Assembly: GCA_003512875.1 (NCBI GenBank)
Contig: DONZ01000040.1
Coordinates: 1-6,591, forward strand
Direction: 5' to 3'
DNA length: 6,591 nucleotides
Source: Desulfovibrio sp.
Lineage (GTDB): Bacteria > Desulfobacterota > Desulfovibrionia > Desulfovibrionales > Desulfovibrionaceae
Numbering within the stretch: position 1 is the first letter of the stretch; every line of letters begins with the position of its first letter. The position numbers and the translations under genes are program-made. Positions 5,956 to 6,591 of this stretch are shown in pieces. A model generated the notes under the pieces. That model ran no database searches. It saw nothing but the letters and a program-made list of their open reading frames with translations, and was not told where the DNA came from.

Positions 5956-6591
5956 AATTTTTCTTTCCATTCAAAAAGCAAACGCATGCAATCAAGAGGT
6001 GTCAGCGTGTTCAAATTGATTTCAGCCAATTCTTTTAAAATAGGATTTTCCTTCAAAGCATTTTCAACAAGTTCGGCAGTATTTGCCACGGTTTCCCGTT
6101 CCTTATGAAAAGCGTTGGTTTTATCCTCAGAATTTTCAAAATCCGCCACCCCCGGAAGCAAAACCCGCTCCACCCGCTTTTCTGATTTTTCTTTATTTTC
6201 TTCAAGCAAAACAAGAAGTTCTTTCGCCCTGTGCACCACATGGGCGGGCACGCCTGCGAGCCTCGCAACCTCGATTCCATAACTCTTGTCGGCAGGTCCT
6301 GGAATGAGCTTACGCAAAAAAACAATATCGTTATTCCATTCCTTTATGGCGATATTCATATTGAATATACCGGAAAACTTGTTTTCAAGGGCTGTCAATT
6401 CATGGTAATGAGTTGCGAAAAGCGTGCGGACCTGCCCGTTGGCACGTTTTAAAAGTTCTTCCATAACAGCCCAAGCAAGGGCCAAACCGTCAAAAGTGCT
6501 TGTTCCACGGCCTATTTCATCTAAAATAACGAAACTTTTCTTCGTTGCCTGTCTTAAAATCCGTGCCGTTTCCATCATTTCAACCATGAAG
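5952..6591 (-). CDS. mutS: DNA mismatch repair ATPase MutS, C-terminal part (5' end outside window)
   Basis: Mismatch recognition ATPase of methyl-directed or general mismatch repair, in the cytoplasm. The last ~212 of the usual ~850-900 residues are present; the frame is open to the right edge. Visible parts, numbered from the first full codon, are [12 protein letters not shown] (the signature helix region), Walker [16 protein letters not shown] (21-35) with D24 and E25, LFATHYHEL (57-65) with the H-loop His61, and [15 protein letters not shown] leading into the C-terminal helix-turn-helix. The closing segment [22 protein letters not shown] is typical of full-length MutS1, which separates it from MutS2. 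The Walker A loop is upstream of the window. A linker rich in Lys, Glu and Arg precedes the end, and I do not see the usual QxSLF-type beta-clamp motif in it. The stop overlaps the lipoprotein start (ATGA). Confidence 0.96.
   Translation of the reverse strand, partial: FMVEMMETARILRQATKKSFVILDEIGRGTSTFDGLALAWAVMEELLKRANGQVRTLFATHYHELTALENKFSGIFNMNIAIKEWNNDIVFLRKLIPGPADKSYGIEVARLAGVPAHVVHRAKELLVLLEENKEKSEKRVERVLLPGVADFENSEDKTNAFHKERETVANTAELVENALKENPILKELAEINLNTLTPLDCMRLLFEWKEKL

Noticed and set aside
5600..6452. Several plus-strand open frames opposite the lipoprotein and mutS genes
   Set aside because: They are antisense shadows of clearly recognised minus-strand proteins and have no family features.
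1..6591. CRISPR arrays, tRNA/rRNA genes, insertion sequences, riboswitches
   Set aside because: No spaced direct repeats, cloverleaf sequences, transposase motifs or riboswitch cores were seen. A SAM riboswitch ahead of mtnA would lie outside the window.

Overview
The window looks like ordinary bacterial chromosome with one variable gene set into it. The codon style, a lipoprotein that begins Cys-Gly-Lys-Lys-Gly-Asp next to mutS, and the R. rubrum-like MtnA tail would suit a low-to-moderate GC proteobacterium, possibly a Desulfovibrio relative. That placement is recall-based inference and is weak. Both edges cut a gene: mtnA on the left and mutS on the right.

Positions 1-3080 hold a tightly packed plus-strand operon: mtnA (3' end only), a class II aldolase/adducin-fold gene, mtnP, and a dicarboxylate/amino acid:cation symporter. 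The first pair overlap by ATGA, the second pair overlap by 8 bp with the ribosome binding site inside the upstream gene, and the symporter follows after 30 bp. A long hairpin at 3079-3132 closes the unit. The three enzymes together suggest a short 5'-methylthioadenosine (MTA) salvage route. MtnP splits MTA to adenine and methylthioribose-1-phosphate, MtnA isomerises this to methylthioribulose-1-phosphate, and the aldolase-fold enzyme would either cleave it to dihydroxyacetone phosphate plus a methylthio-aldehyde (the DHAP shunt) or dehydrate it (MtnB role). The divergent aldolase is the most interesting enzyme in the window because its reaction cannot be settled by sequence reading.

Positions 3186-5234 carry one large AT-rich plus-strand gene. 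Its C-terminal half is a family 2 glycosyltransferase. Its N-terminal half resembles a bacterial sulfotransferase-like fold whose nucleotide-binding loop has been lost. It probably acts on a surface polysaccharide or glycoprotein and looks like a variable insertion between conserved loci.

Positions 5235-5478 are an AT-rich convergent intergenic region with no convincing gene. On the minus strand, mutS (C-terminal third) reads into a small lipoprotein gene through an ATGA overlap, so the two are probably co-transcribed and translationally coupled. No RNA genes, CRISPR arrays, insertion sequences or attachment sites were seen.
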